A stretch of 64,000 nt of DNA. Origin: Croceimicrobium sp963974215. Lineage in GTDB: Bacteria; Bacteroidota; Bacteroidia; Flavobacteriales; Schleiferiaceae. The DNA lies in assembly GCA_963974215.1 (NCBI GenBank), contig CAXBBL010000006.1, forward strand, positions 1-64,000. Reading direction: 5' to 3'. A program made the position numbers and the translations under genes. The notes under the pieces were generated by a model that had not been told where the DNA came from, searched no databases, and saw only the letters and a program-made list of their open reading frames with translations. Below are positions 51,823 through 61,993 of this stretch, piece after piece (the stretch's first letter is position 1; each line of letters opens with the position of its first letter).

Positions 51823-53376
51823 ATGAACCGATTGTCAATCAGCCAATTAGAAGCTAAGGTTGCGGATCTTGAACGTGAAAATGAATTTCTAAAGAACAAT
51901 CTTCGAGAGAATGAACGAAAGAGAAATGATTTTCTAACACTTAGCCTAAATACTTTGGCCGACCCTGTTTTTGTTAAAGATGCAGATAGCCGCCTAGTAT
52001 TGGTTAACGACGCCTTCTGCAAAATTTTTCAAATCAGTAGGGAAAATGTGATTGGTAAAACACTAGCCGAACATGTTCCTCCCGAAGAAAGAGAAAGCTT
52101 TCTGGCTATTGATCGACAAGTTCTTGATGACGGCATTGAAAATATAAACGAAGAATCCCTAACGGTTGAAGGCAAGGCATCTCGCATTATCTCCACTAAA
52201 AAGTCACGTTTTATAGATACTCAAGGCAATAAGTTTTTGGTTGGCGTGATACGTGATTTTACCGCTCGAATAAAAGCTGAAGAGGAATTTCGCAGTCTTT
52301 TTACGCAATCTGTCATTCCCTCAGCTCTGCTAGATCTGAATGACCTAATCATAAAATGCAATCAAGCTTTTTGTGATTTTATTGGCTATTCATCAAACGA
52401 AATATTAGGGAAAAAGTTAAAAAGCTTTGTATACCCCGAGGTTAGTGAAAACCAATTTCAAGCACTTGACAAATCATCAAAAAACAGTTCTGAGTCAAGC
52501 TTTGCTAAACCCTTTTTAAGAAAAGATGGGGCGAAACTTTGGGGCGAAGTGTCTACTAGCTCAATTTGCAATAAACACGAAGAGCCCCAAGCCTCATTAG
52601 CGGTAATTCAAGACATTACCGAGAAATATCAGGCCTTAAAAGAATTAGAGAAAAACCAACTAAAACTTAAGGATCTCAATGACACTAAGGACAAAATGTT
52701 TTCCATAATTGCTCATGACCTTAGAGGACCCGTCGGTAACACTTTAAGTCTATCAGAGCTTTTACAGGATAAGGATTCGCCCCTGGAGGATAGCGAACGG
52801 AAAGAGTATTTTAAGCTTATTACCCAATCGATTAAAGGCACTAAACTTTTGCTAGATAACCTTCTAAATTGGGCCAACTCTCAGCGGGGCAAGGTTCAAC
52901 CAAAATATAAAACACTGATAATTAATACAGTAATTGAAAATGTTTTCATCTCAACTAAAGCAGCCGCTAGTCGCAAATCAATAAGTTTGTCTTCTACAGT
53001 TGACAATAAAGTAATCGCTCAGAGCGATCCTGATATGCTAGAAACCATCATCAGGAATTTAATCAATAATGCTATAAAATTCACCGGTAAGGGAGGTGAA
53101 ATAGTCGTTAGCGCATTAAGCAATACCAATCAAATTGAAATTACGGTTAGCGATACGGGAATTGGTATGACCGAAGAACAGCGTTTAGGACTCTTTAAAC
53201 TAGAAACCCATGCATCCACTAGAGGAACAGAAAATGAAAAGGGCTCGGGTTTAGGACTGTTACTCTGTAAAGACTTTGTTGAACTACTTGCCGGTACTAT
53301 TTCCATTAGGAGCACGCTCGGAAAAGGAAGTAGTTTTAAAATTGAGTTGCCAATTTCACCCCCCGCTATTGACTAA
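51823..53376 (+). CDS. PAS-PAS sensor histidine kinase
   Basis: This 517-aa cytoplasmic kinase has an N-terminal coiled coil (about 5-35), two PAS domains (about 40-150 and 155-270), an HisKA domain with phospho-acceptor H298 (IIAHDLRGP), and an HATPase (N box NLINNAIKFTG, G1 DTGIGM, G2 GSGLGL). There is no membrane segment, so it senses an internal signal. No response regulator lies next to it. Confidence 0.92.
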   Translation: MNRLSISQLEAKVADLERENEFLKNNLRENERKRNDFLTLSLNTLADPVFVKDADSRLVLVNDAFCKIFQISRENVIGKTLAEHVPPEERESFLAIDRQVLDDGIENINEESLTVEGKASRIISTKKSRFIDTQGNKFLVGVIRDFTARIKAEEEFRSLFTQSVIPSALLDLNDLIIKCNQAFCDFIGYSSNEILGKKLKSFVYPEVSENQFQALDKSSKNSSESSFAKPFLRKDGAKLWGEVSTSSICNKHEEPQASLAVIQDITEKYQALKELEKNQLKLKDLNDTKDKMFSIIAHDLRGPVGNTLSLSELLQDKDSPLEDSERKEYFKLITQSIKGTKLLLDNLLNWANSQRGKVQPKYKTLIINTVIENVFISTKAAASRKSISLSSTVDNKVIAQSDPDMLETIIRNLINNAIKFTGKGGEIVVSALSNTNQIEITVSDTGIGMTEEQRLGLFKLETHASTRGTENEKGSGLGLLLCKDFVELLAGTISIRSTLGKGSSFKIELPISPPAID

Positions 53377-53458
53377 CCTGAGTTCGGCGTGGCTACTATA
53401 AAAGGTGATAAAACGAGGCATACTCGGCAGATTAGTCTCCTTTATAATATCCTATGCA

Positions 53459-53848
53459 CTAAAGTTGATCCCCCATTTCCACAAATTGTTTCAAATTGGC
53501 CATCAATCCAATTCCCAAAACAAAAAGACTCGTGCTTATTTCCGAGATCTTATTTTCGGCCAGACTCAAAAAAACAGCCATTACAAATAGTAGAATTATC
53601 ATTAACAGCAACATTCTTGTCAACCACTTAATGCGATTGGCCTTAAAGACCTTTTGGGCAAGGGCTCTATTTTTAGATGGATCACTTAAAGAAGAAAAAC
53701 TCAAAGCAATACCAAGCGCAAGAAGAGCGGCATTGATGTCACCTAAAAAGTCTTTTCCGCCTACCAATGCCGGGTGGATAAACCAATACATACCCAACAA
53801 GTACAGCGGTATCTGTACAAAGCTTAAATAATGGAGAAAGCTTTTCAT
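53459..53848 (-). CDS. Small membrane protein, four TM
   Basis: I chose the ATG at 53848 (MKSFLHYLSF); 53857 is an alternative. The 129-aa protein has about four hydrophobic helices (about 8-25, 37-52, 78-95, 107-120 by frame count). No family is recognised. It converges with the histidine kinase gene. Confidence 0.6.
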   Translation of the reverse strand: MKSFLHYLSFVQIPLYLLGMYWFIHPALVGGKDFLGDINAALLALGIALSFSSLSDPSKNRALAQKVFKANRIKWLTRMLLLMIILLFVMAVFLSLAENKISEISTSLFVLGIGLMANLKQFVEMGDQL

Positions 53849-53925
53849 TTTAATCATTCGGCAATTTAGGAATTGTGGCGGTTAAATAGTTTTAGTAGTT
53901 TACGCGAATTAAGGCTTGGAATAAA

Positions 53926-54744
53926 TCAATCAAGCTTAGAGGCAAATACCTCAATTCCTATAGTTGTCAACGGCATCTCAGGTGCAAGCTTGGAAAAATG
54001 AAATCTGTCCCTTACCAAAGTATGATTCTTTGTAAAGTAGTAATAATTGACCTTAGAGGTTTCCCACCACTCTAGGCTAGGTAAGCTTTCACCCCATAAA
54101 GACTCATCCAATTTGAATTCCACCGCTACTAAATAATTTGTATCAGGGCTGTTATTTAATGGGTATTCAGCAATATTTAGTTTGTATTTTTTAGTGCCTT
54201 TGACAATAGTGTCGAATGATGAAGCACCAAATACGGGAGTAGGTTTAGGGGAAAGGGTATCTGCGGTGTTAAATATTACTAACCTACAATAGATCCTTTC
54301 CTGTAAAGATTTTTTAAAATAGATACTTACTCCTTTAACTACTAATCTTTGTTCTAAATCAAGACTAACACCGTGAATGGATCCATTACTAATACCAATA
54401 CTTGATAGGCGCCAGTGCCTATTCCTTTTATTGATTAAAATTCTAGGTTTAGCTTTGGCAGAGATCTCCAATTCAGGAAGAATGAAATTGGTCGGTTCTA
54501 GTAGCACTGTGTCTTTTAAACTGAATTCTTTGGATTGATAGCCAGGATGGATTGCATAGGCGTTTTCACCATAGAAGTTATCAATAGTAACATAACCTAA
54601 TTCGTCAGAATAGTGTACCCTATTATCGTGATAAACTCTGAGGTTATGAATAGGCTTGAGACTAATTGAGTCAAGGAACAAAATATTTTGACCGCTACTT
54701 AAAGTTGTCGCGAAAATCAATAAAAAAGATAACAAATACCGCAT
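53926..54744 (-). CDS. Secreted carboxypeptidase-regulatory-like domain protein
   Basis: I chose the ATG at 54744, which starts a signal peptide (MRYLLSFLLIFATTLSSG); the frame to 54753 adds three residues. Residues about 20-90 resemble a CarboxypepD_reg/TonB-plug-type beta sandwich (SLKPIHNLRVYHDNRVHYSDELGYVTI). The rest is a beta-rich domain. It probably resides in the outer membrane or periplasm. Confidence 0.6.
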   Translation of the reverse strand: MRYLLSFLLIFATTLSSGQNILFLDSISLKPIHNLRVYHDNRVHYSDELGYVTIDNFYGENAYAIHPGYQSKEFSLKDTVLLEPTNFILPELEISAKAKPRILINKRNRHWRLSSIGISNGSIHGVSLDLEQRLVVKGVSIYFKKSLQERIYCRLVIFNTADTLSPKPTPVFGASSFDTIVKGTKKYKLNIAEYPLNNSPDTNYLVAVEFKLDESLWGESLPSLEWWETSKVNYYYFTKNHTLVRDRFHFSKLAPEMPLTTIGIEVFASKLD

Positions 54745-54977
54745 AATCGACAAGGTATAATAATATACAATCCCTAAGCTCTTAATTTAGCTATTATTAA
54801 AGTTCGCGGTTATATGGAACTCTCTATTCATAGCTTTTCAATACCTAGATATGGAACAGGACTGAACATGTTAATTGTTAGGACAATTTTTAAACACAAA
54901 GAATGATCTTGATTGATAAATATAAGCTGAAAAAATGCAGCAGTAAAACGAGAGCTGATCCACTCTAAAAATTTATT

Positions 54978-55586
54978 CTACAATCTATAATTAATTCCGA
55001 ATACTGCAAGGTGAGAATGTCTTTTTACTGCATTAGAGCTACCAACATCCATATTAACTTTAAAATGAATACTTGGAACCAATCTTTGTTCTTTAGAAAA
55101 ACGGAAATTTACACCAACTGCTCCCAACAATCCATGATTGTTTATCAGAGGTGGTTTTAAGTTATCAATAGTAGGATCATAATTCTCATTGAATCTCAAA
55201 TACTCTCTTTCATAATAAAAACCGTAATCTACAACGAGTTCAAAACCGTTTGGAGAAACCATGAATGGCATTCTCATTCCAATAGAGTAACGTCCTGTGT
55301 TTATAGTGGCAGAAACATGGTTTTGGCCAGAATAGTATTCCTGCCAGTGCTGCTTTACGGCACCCTCTAAATAGACTGCTATATTTTTAGTGAAAAGATA
55401 GCTAAAACTCAGGCCATTTTCCCTAGCACCACTCGAACTAGGAGAGAAGTTTGAGATATTTTTCTTAGTCTGAACAATGGTTTGCAGGCCGAAGCCAGAA
55501 TGGAGTCCTAGCCATGTTTCTCCTTTCTGTGCGATCAGGCATACAGAAGCTGCAATAAGTAATAATGTGAATAACAATTTTCTCAT
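54978..55586 (-). CDS. Outer-membrane beta-barrel protein
   Basis: This 202-aa protein starts with a signal peptide (MRKLLFTLLLIAASVCLIA) and contains alternating amphipathic strands ending in an aromatic residue (AVFGINYRL), the usual outer membrane barrel end. Its length fits the OmpA/OmpW-like small barrels. The ligand is unknown. Confidence 0.75.
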   Translation of the reverse strand: MRKLLFTLLLIAASVCLIAQKGETWLGLHSGFGLQTIVQTKKNISNFSPSSSGARENGLSFSYLFTKNIAVYLEGAVKQHWQEYYSGQNHVSATINTGRYSIGMRMPFMVSPNGFELVVDYGFYYEREYLRFNENYDPTIDNLKPPLINNHGLLGAVGVNFRFSKEQRLVPSIHFKVNMDVGSSNAVKRHSHLAVFGINYRL

Positions 55587-56401
55587 GGTAGCATTATAAT
55601 GCTAATAACCAGTAATTATTGCCCGTGATATTACTACTGAAAAACACAAGAACCAAGAAAAGGTTACTTCGTTTACTCCAAAAAAATAATAATCAAGTTT
55701 CTAACGATCCGCTTATACATATCATACACTTTTGGGGATAAGCCTCCCAGTGGTAAAAACAATTTCCCCACTTTGAAAGACTTACTTATTAAAATAGGAT
55801 ATAAATAGATTGAGGTTTAAATCACTGGTGCTAAGCTCCCTGAGTTAAAATCCATACGCTTTTCATGCGGAAGTAGTTATCAGTTTAGTACTTTGTTGGG
55901 GAGCGACAGAATGGAAATGCTGTGGTGCCTAATGAGAGTGAGGAATAGGGCGATAATACGGAGATGGGCTTTTTTATGAACGAAAATTTTCATTGAATAC
56001 CGTGCGATATTTTTCGCCATCCGTATTTGAGAATCCCGAAGGGATGACATAATTGTAGAAAAAAACAAAAAAAGGAAACCAAAACCCCGAAGGGGTGATA
56101 CTGCCATTTAGTATTAAGTGGCTGTTCGTATTAAGTCTTGAAATGATAATTAGACCTCTGCACTAAAAATTCATGATTAATTGTTGCTTTGGAGCCAGCG
56201 CGGCAGCCTTAGGATTTTTTTAAGCCGCAAACCTACATCGCGACAGGATTACAGATCCTTGGGAGGCTTTAAGGTCATACACCAAATCCTTGCTGCGCTG
56301 TCGCGGCAGCCTTAGGATTTTTTTATGCCCAAACCGCAAGCAAGCTTGCAGGGTTTGCGGCTTAAAAAAAACCTGCATTCGCCATAGGCGGGTGCAGGAT
56401 T
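55587..56401. repeat. Repeat-rich intergenic region before tRNA-Arg
   Basis: No gene is supported here. A 24-bp direct repeat, CGCGGCAGCCTTAGGA followed by seven T and an A, occurs at 56199-56222 and 56302-56325. ATCGCGACAGGATT (56237-56250) repeats part of the neighbouring tRNA-Arg (56407-56420). CCCGAAGGG-type palindromes occur near 56035 and 56090. The mosaic may be scars of past integration at the tRNA. Confidence 0.55.
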
Positions 56402-56478
56402 TGGTGATCGCGACAGGATTCGAACCTGTGACCGTCTGCTTAGAAGGCAGATGCTCTATCCAGCTGAGCTACGCGACC
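56402..56478 (-). tRNA. tRNA-Arg(TCT)
   Basis: The minus strand folds into a full cloverleaf: acceptor GGTCGCG/CGCGATC with one wobble, anticodon loop CTTCTAA (anticodon TCT), T-loop TTCGAAT, discriminator A, and an encoded CCA (56404-56402). Confidence 0.95.
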
Positions 56479-56608
56479 ATACCTAAAAGAGTATATCTCT
56501 TAAGGGCTGCGAAATTAGTATTTTATTCTCTACTATTAAATACTAATGCCGCTAAATTAAATAATACCTTGTATTTTTCTAAATTTACCTCCCAAGCCAA
56601 GCCCAAAT

Positions 56609-58120
56609 ATGACCTTCAAATACTTTAAGGAAGACCTTTCTGCCTCTCTCGTTGTTTTCTTAGTGGCTATTCCGCTCTGTTTGGGTATCGCTGTAGCATC
56701 GGGCGCAGATCCTCTTTCAGGCTTACTTGCAGGACTAGTAGGTGGAATCGTTGTAGGATCTTTAAGTGGTTCGTCTATTAGCGTTAGTGGTCCTGCCGCG
56801 GGGTTAACGGCCATTGTATTAAACGCCATCACTACCCTACCCACTTTTAATGCCTTTTTGCTAGCCGTTGTTATTGCCGGGGTTTTTCAGATTATTCTCG
56901 GTTATTTAAAAGCGGGCCTAATTGGTTACTATTTTCCCAATGCGGTAATAAAAGGAATGTTATCCGCCATAGGCTTGATTCTTATATTGAAGCAAATTCC
57001 CCATGCTTTTGGATACGATGATGATTTTGAGGGAGATGAATCCTTTTTCCAACCTGATGATCAAAATACTTTCAGTGAGATTATTCTCGCTATTCAAAAT
57101 CCTTCAACGGGAGCGGTAATCATTGCAGGCGTGGCACTAAGCCTGCTCATCCTTTTTGAAAGAACTTATTTCAAAAAGATGAAAATCTTTAAAATCATTC
57201 CTCCTGCCTTATTTGCCGTGCTTAGTGGTGCTGGCTTAAATACTTTATTCACCCTCTACTTCCCTAATCTCGCCCTTTCGGGGAAGCATTTAGTGAACAT
57301 TCCCATAAACACCAATGCCAGCGACTTCTTTGGGCAGTTTAAAATGCCAGATTGGTCCCAAATTGCTAATACCGATATTTATGTAATTGCTTTTACCATC
57401 GCCATTGTGGCTAGTATCGAAACACTATTAAGTATCGAAGCGGCCGATAGAATAGATCCCCTGAAAAGGGTAACACCCGCCAACCGTGAATTAAAAGCCC
57501 AAGGTATCGGTAATATTGTTTCGGGGCTAATTGGTGGTTTACCCGTAACCGCCGTGATAGTGCGTTCTTCCGCTAATGTAAGTTCGGGCGGAAGAACTAA
57601 GCTTTCCGCCATCTTGCATGGTTTGTGGATTGCCTTAAGTATAATTTTCCTCGGAACAATCCTGAACTATATTCCCTTAGCTGCCCTTGCTTCTATTCTC
57701 TTAATGGTGGGCTACAAGCTCATCAAGCCAGAGCTTATAAAAGCTATGTATGCCAAAGGTTGGTCACAGTTTATTCCCTATATGGTTACCATATTTGCCA
57801 TCCTTTTTACTGATCTTTTAATCGGCATTGCGATAGGAATGGCAGTGGGGCTTTTTTATGTAATTAAAACGAATTTCCACCGTGCCATCCGTATGGTGGA
57901 AAAAGAAGGCAACTATCTGATTCGTTTAAATAAGGATGTGAGCTTTTTAAATAAAGCCTTGCTTTTAGATTACTTTGGGAAAATACCAGAGGGGGCGATC
58001 GTACATATTGATGCTAAACGCGCCGAGTTTATTGATAAAGATATACGCGAGCTGATTGAGGATTTTCATATTACCGCCGCTGAAAGAGACATTAACTTAA
58101 GCATTGAAGGCTTAAAATAA
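56609..58120 (+). CDS. SulP-family anion transporter
   Basis: This 503-aa membrane protein starts with the SulP signature (LVVFLVAIPLCLGIAVASGADPLSG) and holds about 10-14 transmembrane segments, then a C-terminal cytosolic part that may be a short STAS domain. It lies 11 bp before a beta-carbonic anhydrase gene; this pairing suggests bicarbonate uptake rather than sulfate (inference). Confidence 0.9.
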   Translation: MTFKYFKEDLSASLVVFLVAIPLCLGIAVASGADPLSGLLAGLVGGIVVGSLSGSSISVSGPAAGLTAIVLNAITTLPTFNAFLLAVVIAGVFQIILGYLKAGLIGYYFPNAVIKGMLSAIGLILILKQIPHAFGYDDDFEGDESFFQPDDQNTFSEIILAIQNPSTGAVIIAGVALSLLILFERTYFKKMKIFKIIPPALFAVLSGAGLNTLFTLYFPNLALSGKHLVNIPINTNASDFFGQFKMPDWSQIANTDIYVIAFTIAIVASIETLLSIEAADRIDPLKRVTPANRELKAQGIGNIVSGLIGGLPVTAVIVRSSANVSSGGRTKLSAILHGLWIALSIIFLGTILNYIPLAALASILLMVGYKLIKPELIKAMYAKGWSQFIPYMVTIFAILFTDLLIGIAIGMAVGLFYVIKTNFHRAIRMVEKEGNYLIRLNKDVSFLNKALLLDYFGKIPEGAIVHIDAKRAEFIDKDIRELIEDFHITAAERDINLSIEGLK

Positions 58121-58131
58121 AACCTATTAAT

Positions 58132-58779
58132 ATGGACAATTACGACAAACTAATCTTGCAAAATAAAGCCTGGACAGAAGAGCAAAGTGAAAAGAACCCT
58201 AATTACTTTAAAGATTTAGCCGCTTCGGCAAAACCTAAATTTCTATGGATAGGCTGCAGTGATAGCCGCGTACCCGCCACCCAAATTACGGATACTGAGC
58301 CGGGAGAAATGTACGTACATCGTAATATTGCAAACCTGGTCGTGCATACCGACTTAAATCTTTTGTCGGTTTTACAATATGCCGTTAGTACCTTAAAAGT
58401 AGAACATATCATAGTTTGTGGTCACTACGATTGTCATGGGATCATATCTGCCTTTGAGCACACCAATTTAGGCCTAATGAATAAATGGCTGCGAAATATA
58501 AAGGACGTATATCGCTTTAATGCTGCAGAAATAGATGCCATTGAAAATAATGAAGCCAAAATTTCCAAACTGGTAGAACTTAATGTACAAGAGCAAGTGC
58601 ATAATTTGGCGAAAACCAGCATAGTCCAGCAAGCCTGGGAAGATGGTCAGAAACTGAGTTTACACGGATGGGTTTTTGACATTGCTACGGGGGAAGTAAA
58701 GGAGCAGTTAAATATAAATGAAGCCAAAAGTGTTCAAGATATCTACCGTTATGATTTGAGTAAAGGACTTCGATATTAA
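58132..58779 (+). CDS. can: Beta-carbonic anhydrase
   Basis: This 215-aa cytosolic enzyme interconverts CO2 and bicarbonate. The zinc ligands C42 (CSDSR with D44/R46), H98 and C101 (HYDCHG) are present. The gene is 11 bp downstream of the SulP gene, and the two form an operon, probably supplying bicarbonate for carboxylation reactions. Confidence 0.95.
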   Translation: MDNYDKLILQNKAWTEEQSEKNPNYFKDLAASAKPKFLWIGCSDSRVPATQITDTEPGEMYVHRNIANLVVHTDLNLLSVLQYAVSTLKVEHIIVCGHYDCHGIISAFEHTNLGLMNKWLRNIKDVYRFNAAEIDAIENNEAKISKLVELNVQEQVHNLAKTSIVQQAWEDGQKLSLHGWVFDIATGEVKEQLNINEAKSVQDIYRYDLSKGLRY

Positions 58780-58796
58780 GTCGAAAGGAAGACTAC

Positions 58797-59501
58797 TTAT
58801 TGATCTCTTAAAAGTTTATCTACTTCTTCTCTGTACTTTCGGCTAATTGGCAAATCCTGATCTTTAATTGTCACTACCCCATTTGCGTAGGCTTCTATAC
58901 AATTTAAATTCACAATATAAGAGCGATGTATTCTGATAAAGCTCTCTGGCAATCGTTCAGCGATTTGTGAAATGCGTTCTCTACTAGTAAGACTTTTCTC
59001 ACTAAGATGTAATACAATCTGCTCGTTAGCACTTTCAATAAAAAATAAGTCCCGCAAATTAACTTGCTGCCGCTTCCTTTCGGAGATTATCTCAAACCAG
59101 AGCGGGGCTAGACTGTCTTTTTCTACTAGCTCTTCTTCTTTCTTAAAAATCCGATCTTCCAAAAGGGTGAAAAATAGCATGTAGAGCCATAGAAAAACAG
59201 GATTAACTAAAACCTTAGGTACCGCTTGAAATTGTAACTTAAACACAAGCCAGTATCCAACGACCATACCAAGCCACTCCACATAAAGTGTGAATAGCAA
59301 TAAGTAGATTAGATGCAGCCAACGCCAAATACTTTTGCTGCAATGCCAATACTTTAAGCCGAATGACATGAGTGCGGCACCGGGTAGCAATAAAGTAGCA
59401 AGGGTCAAAGACCCTGATAAGCCACCTAAAAAGCTCCGGTAAATGAGGGTCATCGCCAATAATGCCAACAACCAAAAGATAATTCGTTTTAGTACTTTCA
59501 C
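58797..59501 (-). CDS. Membrane-anchored LytTR transcription regulator
   Basis: The first 125 residues contain about four membrane helices. The last 100 residues (about 130-230) form a LytTR DNA-binding domain (REISQ-type pattern, SFIRIHRSYIVNLNCIEAYANG). Such membrane LytTR proteins are common in Bacteroidota and often control nearby genes. It converges on the carbonic anhydrase gene. Confidence 0.88.
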   Translation of the reverse strand: MKVLKRIIFWLLALLAMTLIYRSFLGGLSGSLTLATLLLPGAALMSFGLKYWHCSKSIWRWLHLIYLLLFTLYVEWLGMVVGYWLVFKLQFQAVPKVLVNPVFLWLYMLFFTLLEDRIFKKEEELVEKDSLAPLWFEIISERKRQQVNLRDLFFIESANEQIVLHLSEKSLTSRERISQIAERLPESFIRIHRSYIVNLNCIEAYANGVVTIKDQDLPISRKYREEVDKLLRDQ

Positions 59502-59629
59502 CCTTCAAAGATGCGGCGAATTTGCGCTCACAGCAAGTAATTACGGGTTTTAACCGCTAAGTGTCGGGTTTCGACTTAGGTAAAAACCATTAAAATATGG
59601 TGCTTTGAGGAAATCAAAAATCAATAATT

Positions 59630-59968
59630 ATGTTAGAATTATTTTATCGCGGCGGCCCCCTATTTATGAGCCTAATAAGTCTCGCTCAAATTGGTATGTT
59701 TATCGCCATCGTTCTTCACTTGAAAGGTAAAGCCAGCTCTATTGCTATTCGTGAATTCGGCTTGCTAGCCTTGGTCCTTGGAATCTTAGGGCAACTTATC
59801 GGACTTTATTCGGCCTTTGTTGCGATTGAGCAAATGGGTTCTGTTTCGCCTGCCATGTTGATGGGTGGCTTACAAGTATCTATGATTACCACCTTCTATG
59901 GCCTTATTGGCTTTATAGTAAGTAGAATTTACCTACTCTTTACTGGCTTAAAAAAAGGTCAAGCCTAG
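59630..59968 (+). CDS. Small MotA/ExbB-like membrane protein
   Basis: This 112-aa protein has three hydrophobic helices (about 10-30, 43-66, 77-105) with patterns such as LALVLGILGQLIGLYSAF and TTFYGLIGFIVSRIYLL, as in MotA/TolQ/ExbB proton channel proteins. It is shorter than family members (about 200 aa). A strong terminator follows. Confidence 0.6.
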   Translation: MLELFYRGGPLFMSLISLAQIGMFIAIVLHLKGKASSIAIREFGLLALVLGILGQLIGLYSAFVAIEQMGSVSPAMLMGGLQVSMITTFYGLIGFIVSRIYLLFTGLKKGQA

Positions 59969-60002
59969 ATACGGTAGAGGATAGATAGCGTTTATCAAGC
60001 AT

Positions 60003-60033
60003 AAAAAAAGCGGCCCAAAAGCCGCTTTTTTTA
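60003..60033. terminator. Bidirectional terminator
   Basis: AAAAAAAGCGGC and GCCGCTTTTTTT flank a CCAAAA loop. It ends the plus-strand small gene and the minus-strand nqr operon, whose last stop is at 60038. Confidence 0.88.
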
Positions 60034-60037
60034 TTTT

Positions 60038-61348
60038 TTAACCACCGAAGTCATCAAAACTCACATTCTCAGGAGGTACTCCCCAATCGTCAACCATTTT
60101 AAGAACAGCTGCGTTCATCAAGGGTGGTCCACAGAAGTAGAATTCAATTTCTTCCGGCTCTGAATGTTTCGATAAATACTGGTCGATAACTGCTTGGTGA
60201 ACGAATCCTAAGAACCCGTCGCCTTCTTTATCGTTTACATCCTTCTTCTCTACCCAATTGTCTTCTGGAGCAGGCTCGGAAAGAACAATGTGGAATTGGA
60301 AGTTAGGAAAATCCTTTTCAATTTTTTGGAAATCATCTAAGTAGAATAACTCACGCTTAGAACGACCTCCGTACCAGTAACTAACTTTACGCCCTGTTTT
60401 TAAGGTGTGAAATAAGTGAAATAAGTGCGAACGCATGGGCGCCATACCTGCTCCACCACCAATGTATAACATTTCAGCACCAGTATCTTTAATAAAGAAT
60501 TCTCCGTAAGGACCTGAAACGGTTACTTTATCACCTGGTTTCTGATCAAATACATACGAAGAACAAACGCCAGGATTTACATCCATCCATTTGTTTTTAG
60601 AACGATCCCATGGTGGAGTAGCAATACGAATGTTCAACATTACGATATTACCTTCCGCTGGGTGGTTGGCCATAGAATAAGCTCTAAATAGAGGCTCATC
60701 ATTCTTCATCTTCAAGTCCCAAAGACCAAACTTATCCCATTCTGATTTAAAATCCATAGGATCTCTACCCAAACGAGGGTGAGAAGTAATGTCAATATTC
60801 TTGAAGTCAACTTCTACTGTTGGTACATCCAATTGAATATAACCACCTGCTTCAAAGTCAAGGTGCTCGCCTTCAGGAAGACGAACTACAAATTCTTTAA
60901 TAAACGAGGCTACGTTGTAGTTAGATACAACTTCGCATTCCCATTTTTTAATTCCGAAGATCTCTTCAGGAACGCGGATTTTCATATTACCACGCACCTT
61001 CACTTGACAACCTAAACGCCAGTTTTCTTGTGCTTCTTTACGCGTGAAATATCCCACTTCCGTAGGAAGGATTTCACCACCGCCTTCTAAAACTTGACAT
61101 TTACACATGGCACAAGTACCACCGCCACCACAAGCCGAAGGCAAGAAGATTTTTTCCGAAGAAAGAGTTGTTAATAGAGTGTCTCCTGAATCTACCTCAC
61201 GATCTTCACCGTTGATATTAAGTACTACCGGTCCGCTTGGAGATAACTTTGCCTTTGCCCCTAAAAGTATAGATACTAATAAGATAATAAGGATAAAGAA
61301 AACTACAATGCTGGAGATTATAACCGTACTGGTTGCTAATACTATCAT
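60038..61348 (-). CDS. nqrF: Na+-translocating NADH:quinone reductase subunit F
   Basis: NqrF is the NADH-oxidising entry subunit of the Na+ pump in the inner membrane. The 436-aa protein has an N-terminal membrane helix (about 6-29), a 2Fe-2S site with C73, C79, C82 and C114, an FAD-binding RAYSMAN motif, and a C-terminal NADH-binding reductase domain. It is the last gene of the operon. Confidence 0.96.
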   Translation of the reverse strand: MIVLATSTVIISSIVVFFILIILLVSILLGAKAKLSPSGPVVLNINGEDREVDSGDTLLTTLSSEKIFLPSACGGGGTCAMCKCQVLEGGGEILPTEVGYFTRKEAQENWRLGCQVKVRGNMKIRVPEEIFGIKKWECEVVSNYNVASFIKEFVVRLPEGEHLDFEAGGYIQLDVPTVEVDFKNIDITSHPRLGRDPMDFKSEWDKFGLWDLKMKNDEPLFRAYSMANHPAEGNIVMLNIRIATPPWDRSKNKWMDVNPGVCSSYVFDQKPGDKVTVSGPYGEFFIKDTGAEMLYIGGGAGMAPMRSHLFHLFHTLKTGRKVSYWYGGRSKRELFYLDDFQKIEKDFPNFQFHIVLSEPAPEDNWVEKKDVNDKEGDGFLGFVHQAVIDQYLSKHSEPEEIEFYFCGPPLMNAAVLKMVDDWGVPPENVSFDDFGG

Positions 61349-61365
61349 CTAATTTCGCTTTCTAA

Positions 61366-61983
61366 TTATAATTTAATTCCCATAAAGGCCATAAAGGCAA
61401 TTCCCATCAAACCTGTCACAATAAATGTGATTCCTAAACCTCTTAAAGGAGCGGGGATATCAGAGTAGCGAATTTTCTCACGAATTGCAGCAATAGCTAC
61501 AATTGCTAAAAACCAACCCACTCCACTTCCTAAACCGAAAACGGTAGCTTCTCCGATAGAGTTATAATTACGTTCTTGCATAAAAAGCGAACCCCCTAAA
61601 ATTGAACAGTTAACCGCAATAAGAGGTAAGAAAATACCTAGGGCACTGTACAAAGCTGGAGCAAATTTTTCTACAATCATTTCTACCAACTGCACCAAAG
61701 AGGCAATTACAGCAATAAACATGATGAAAGAAAGGAAGCTAAGATCCACCTCGGCGAACTGTGGTCCTAACCAGGATAATGCACCTTCTTTAAGGACATA
61801 GTTTTCTAGTAAATAGTTTACTGGAACAGTAATACCTAAAACAAATATTACGGCTGCGCCAAGGCCTACGCCGGTGCTTACCTTCTTAGATACTGCTAAG
61901 TAGGAACACATGCCTAAGAAATAGGCAAAAATCATGTTCTCTACGAATATCGATTTTACAAAAATGTTAATTAGTTCTTGCAT
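61366..61983 (-). CDS. nqrE: Na+-translocating NADH:quinone reductase subunit E
   Basis: This 205-aa integral membrane subunit has six predicted helices and the conserved pattern MIFAYFLGMCSYLAVSKKV near the N-terminus. NqrD and NqrE share a fold and coordinate a 2Fe-2S cluster between them (known of the family). It is spaced 10 bp from nqrD and 17 bp from nqrF. Confidence 0.96.
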   Translation of the reverse strand: MQELINIFVKSIFVENMIFAYFLGMCSYLAVSKKVSTGVGLGAAVIFVLGITVPVNYLLENYVLKEGALSWLGPQFAEVDLSFLSFIMFIAVIASLVQLVEMIVEKFAPALYSALGIFLPLIAVNCSILGGSLFMQERNYNSIGEATVFGLGSGVGWFLAIVAIAAIREKIRYSDIPAPLRGLGITFIVTGLMGIAFMAFMGIKL

Positions 61984-61993
61984 GATTTATCGC

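Noticed and set aside
53389..53831. Plus-strand frames opposite the small membrane protein
   Set aside because: They lie antisense to a frame with clear membrane helices and have no coding pattern.
55880..56107. 75-codon minus-strand frame in the intergenic repeat region
   Set aside because: Low-complexity and rich in CCCGAAGGG-type palindromes, with no coding character or start context.
56290..56628. 112-codon plus-strand frame across the tRNA-Arg region
   Set aside because: It runs antisense through the tRNA and through the repeats; it is a chance frame.
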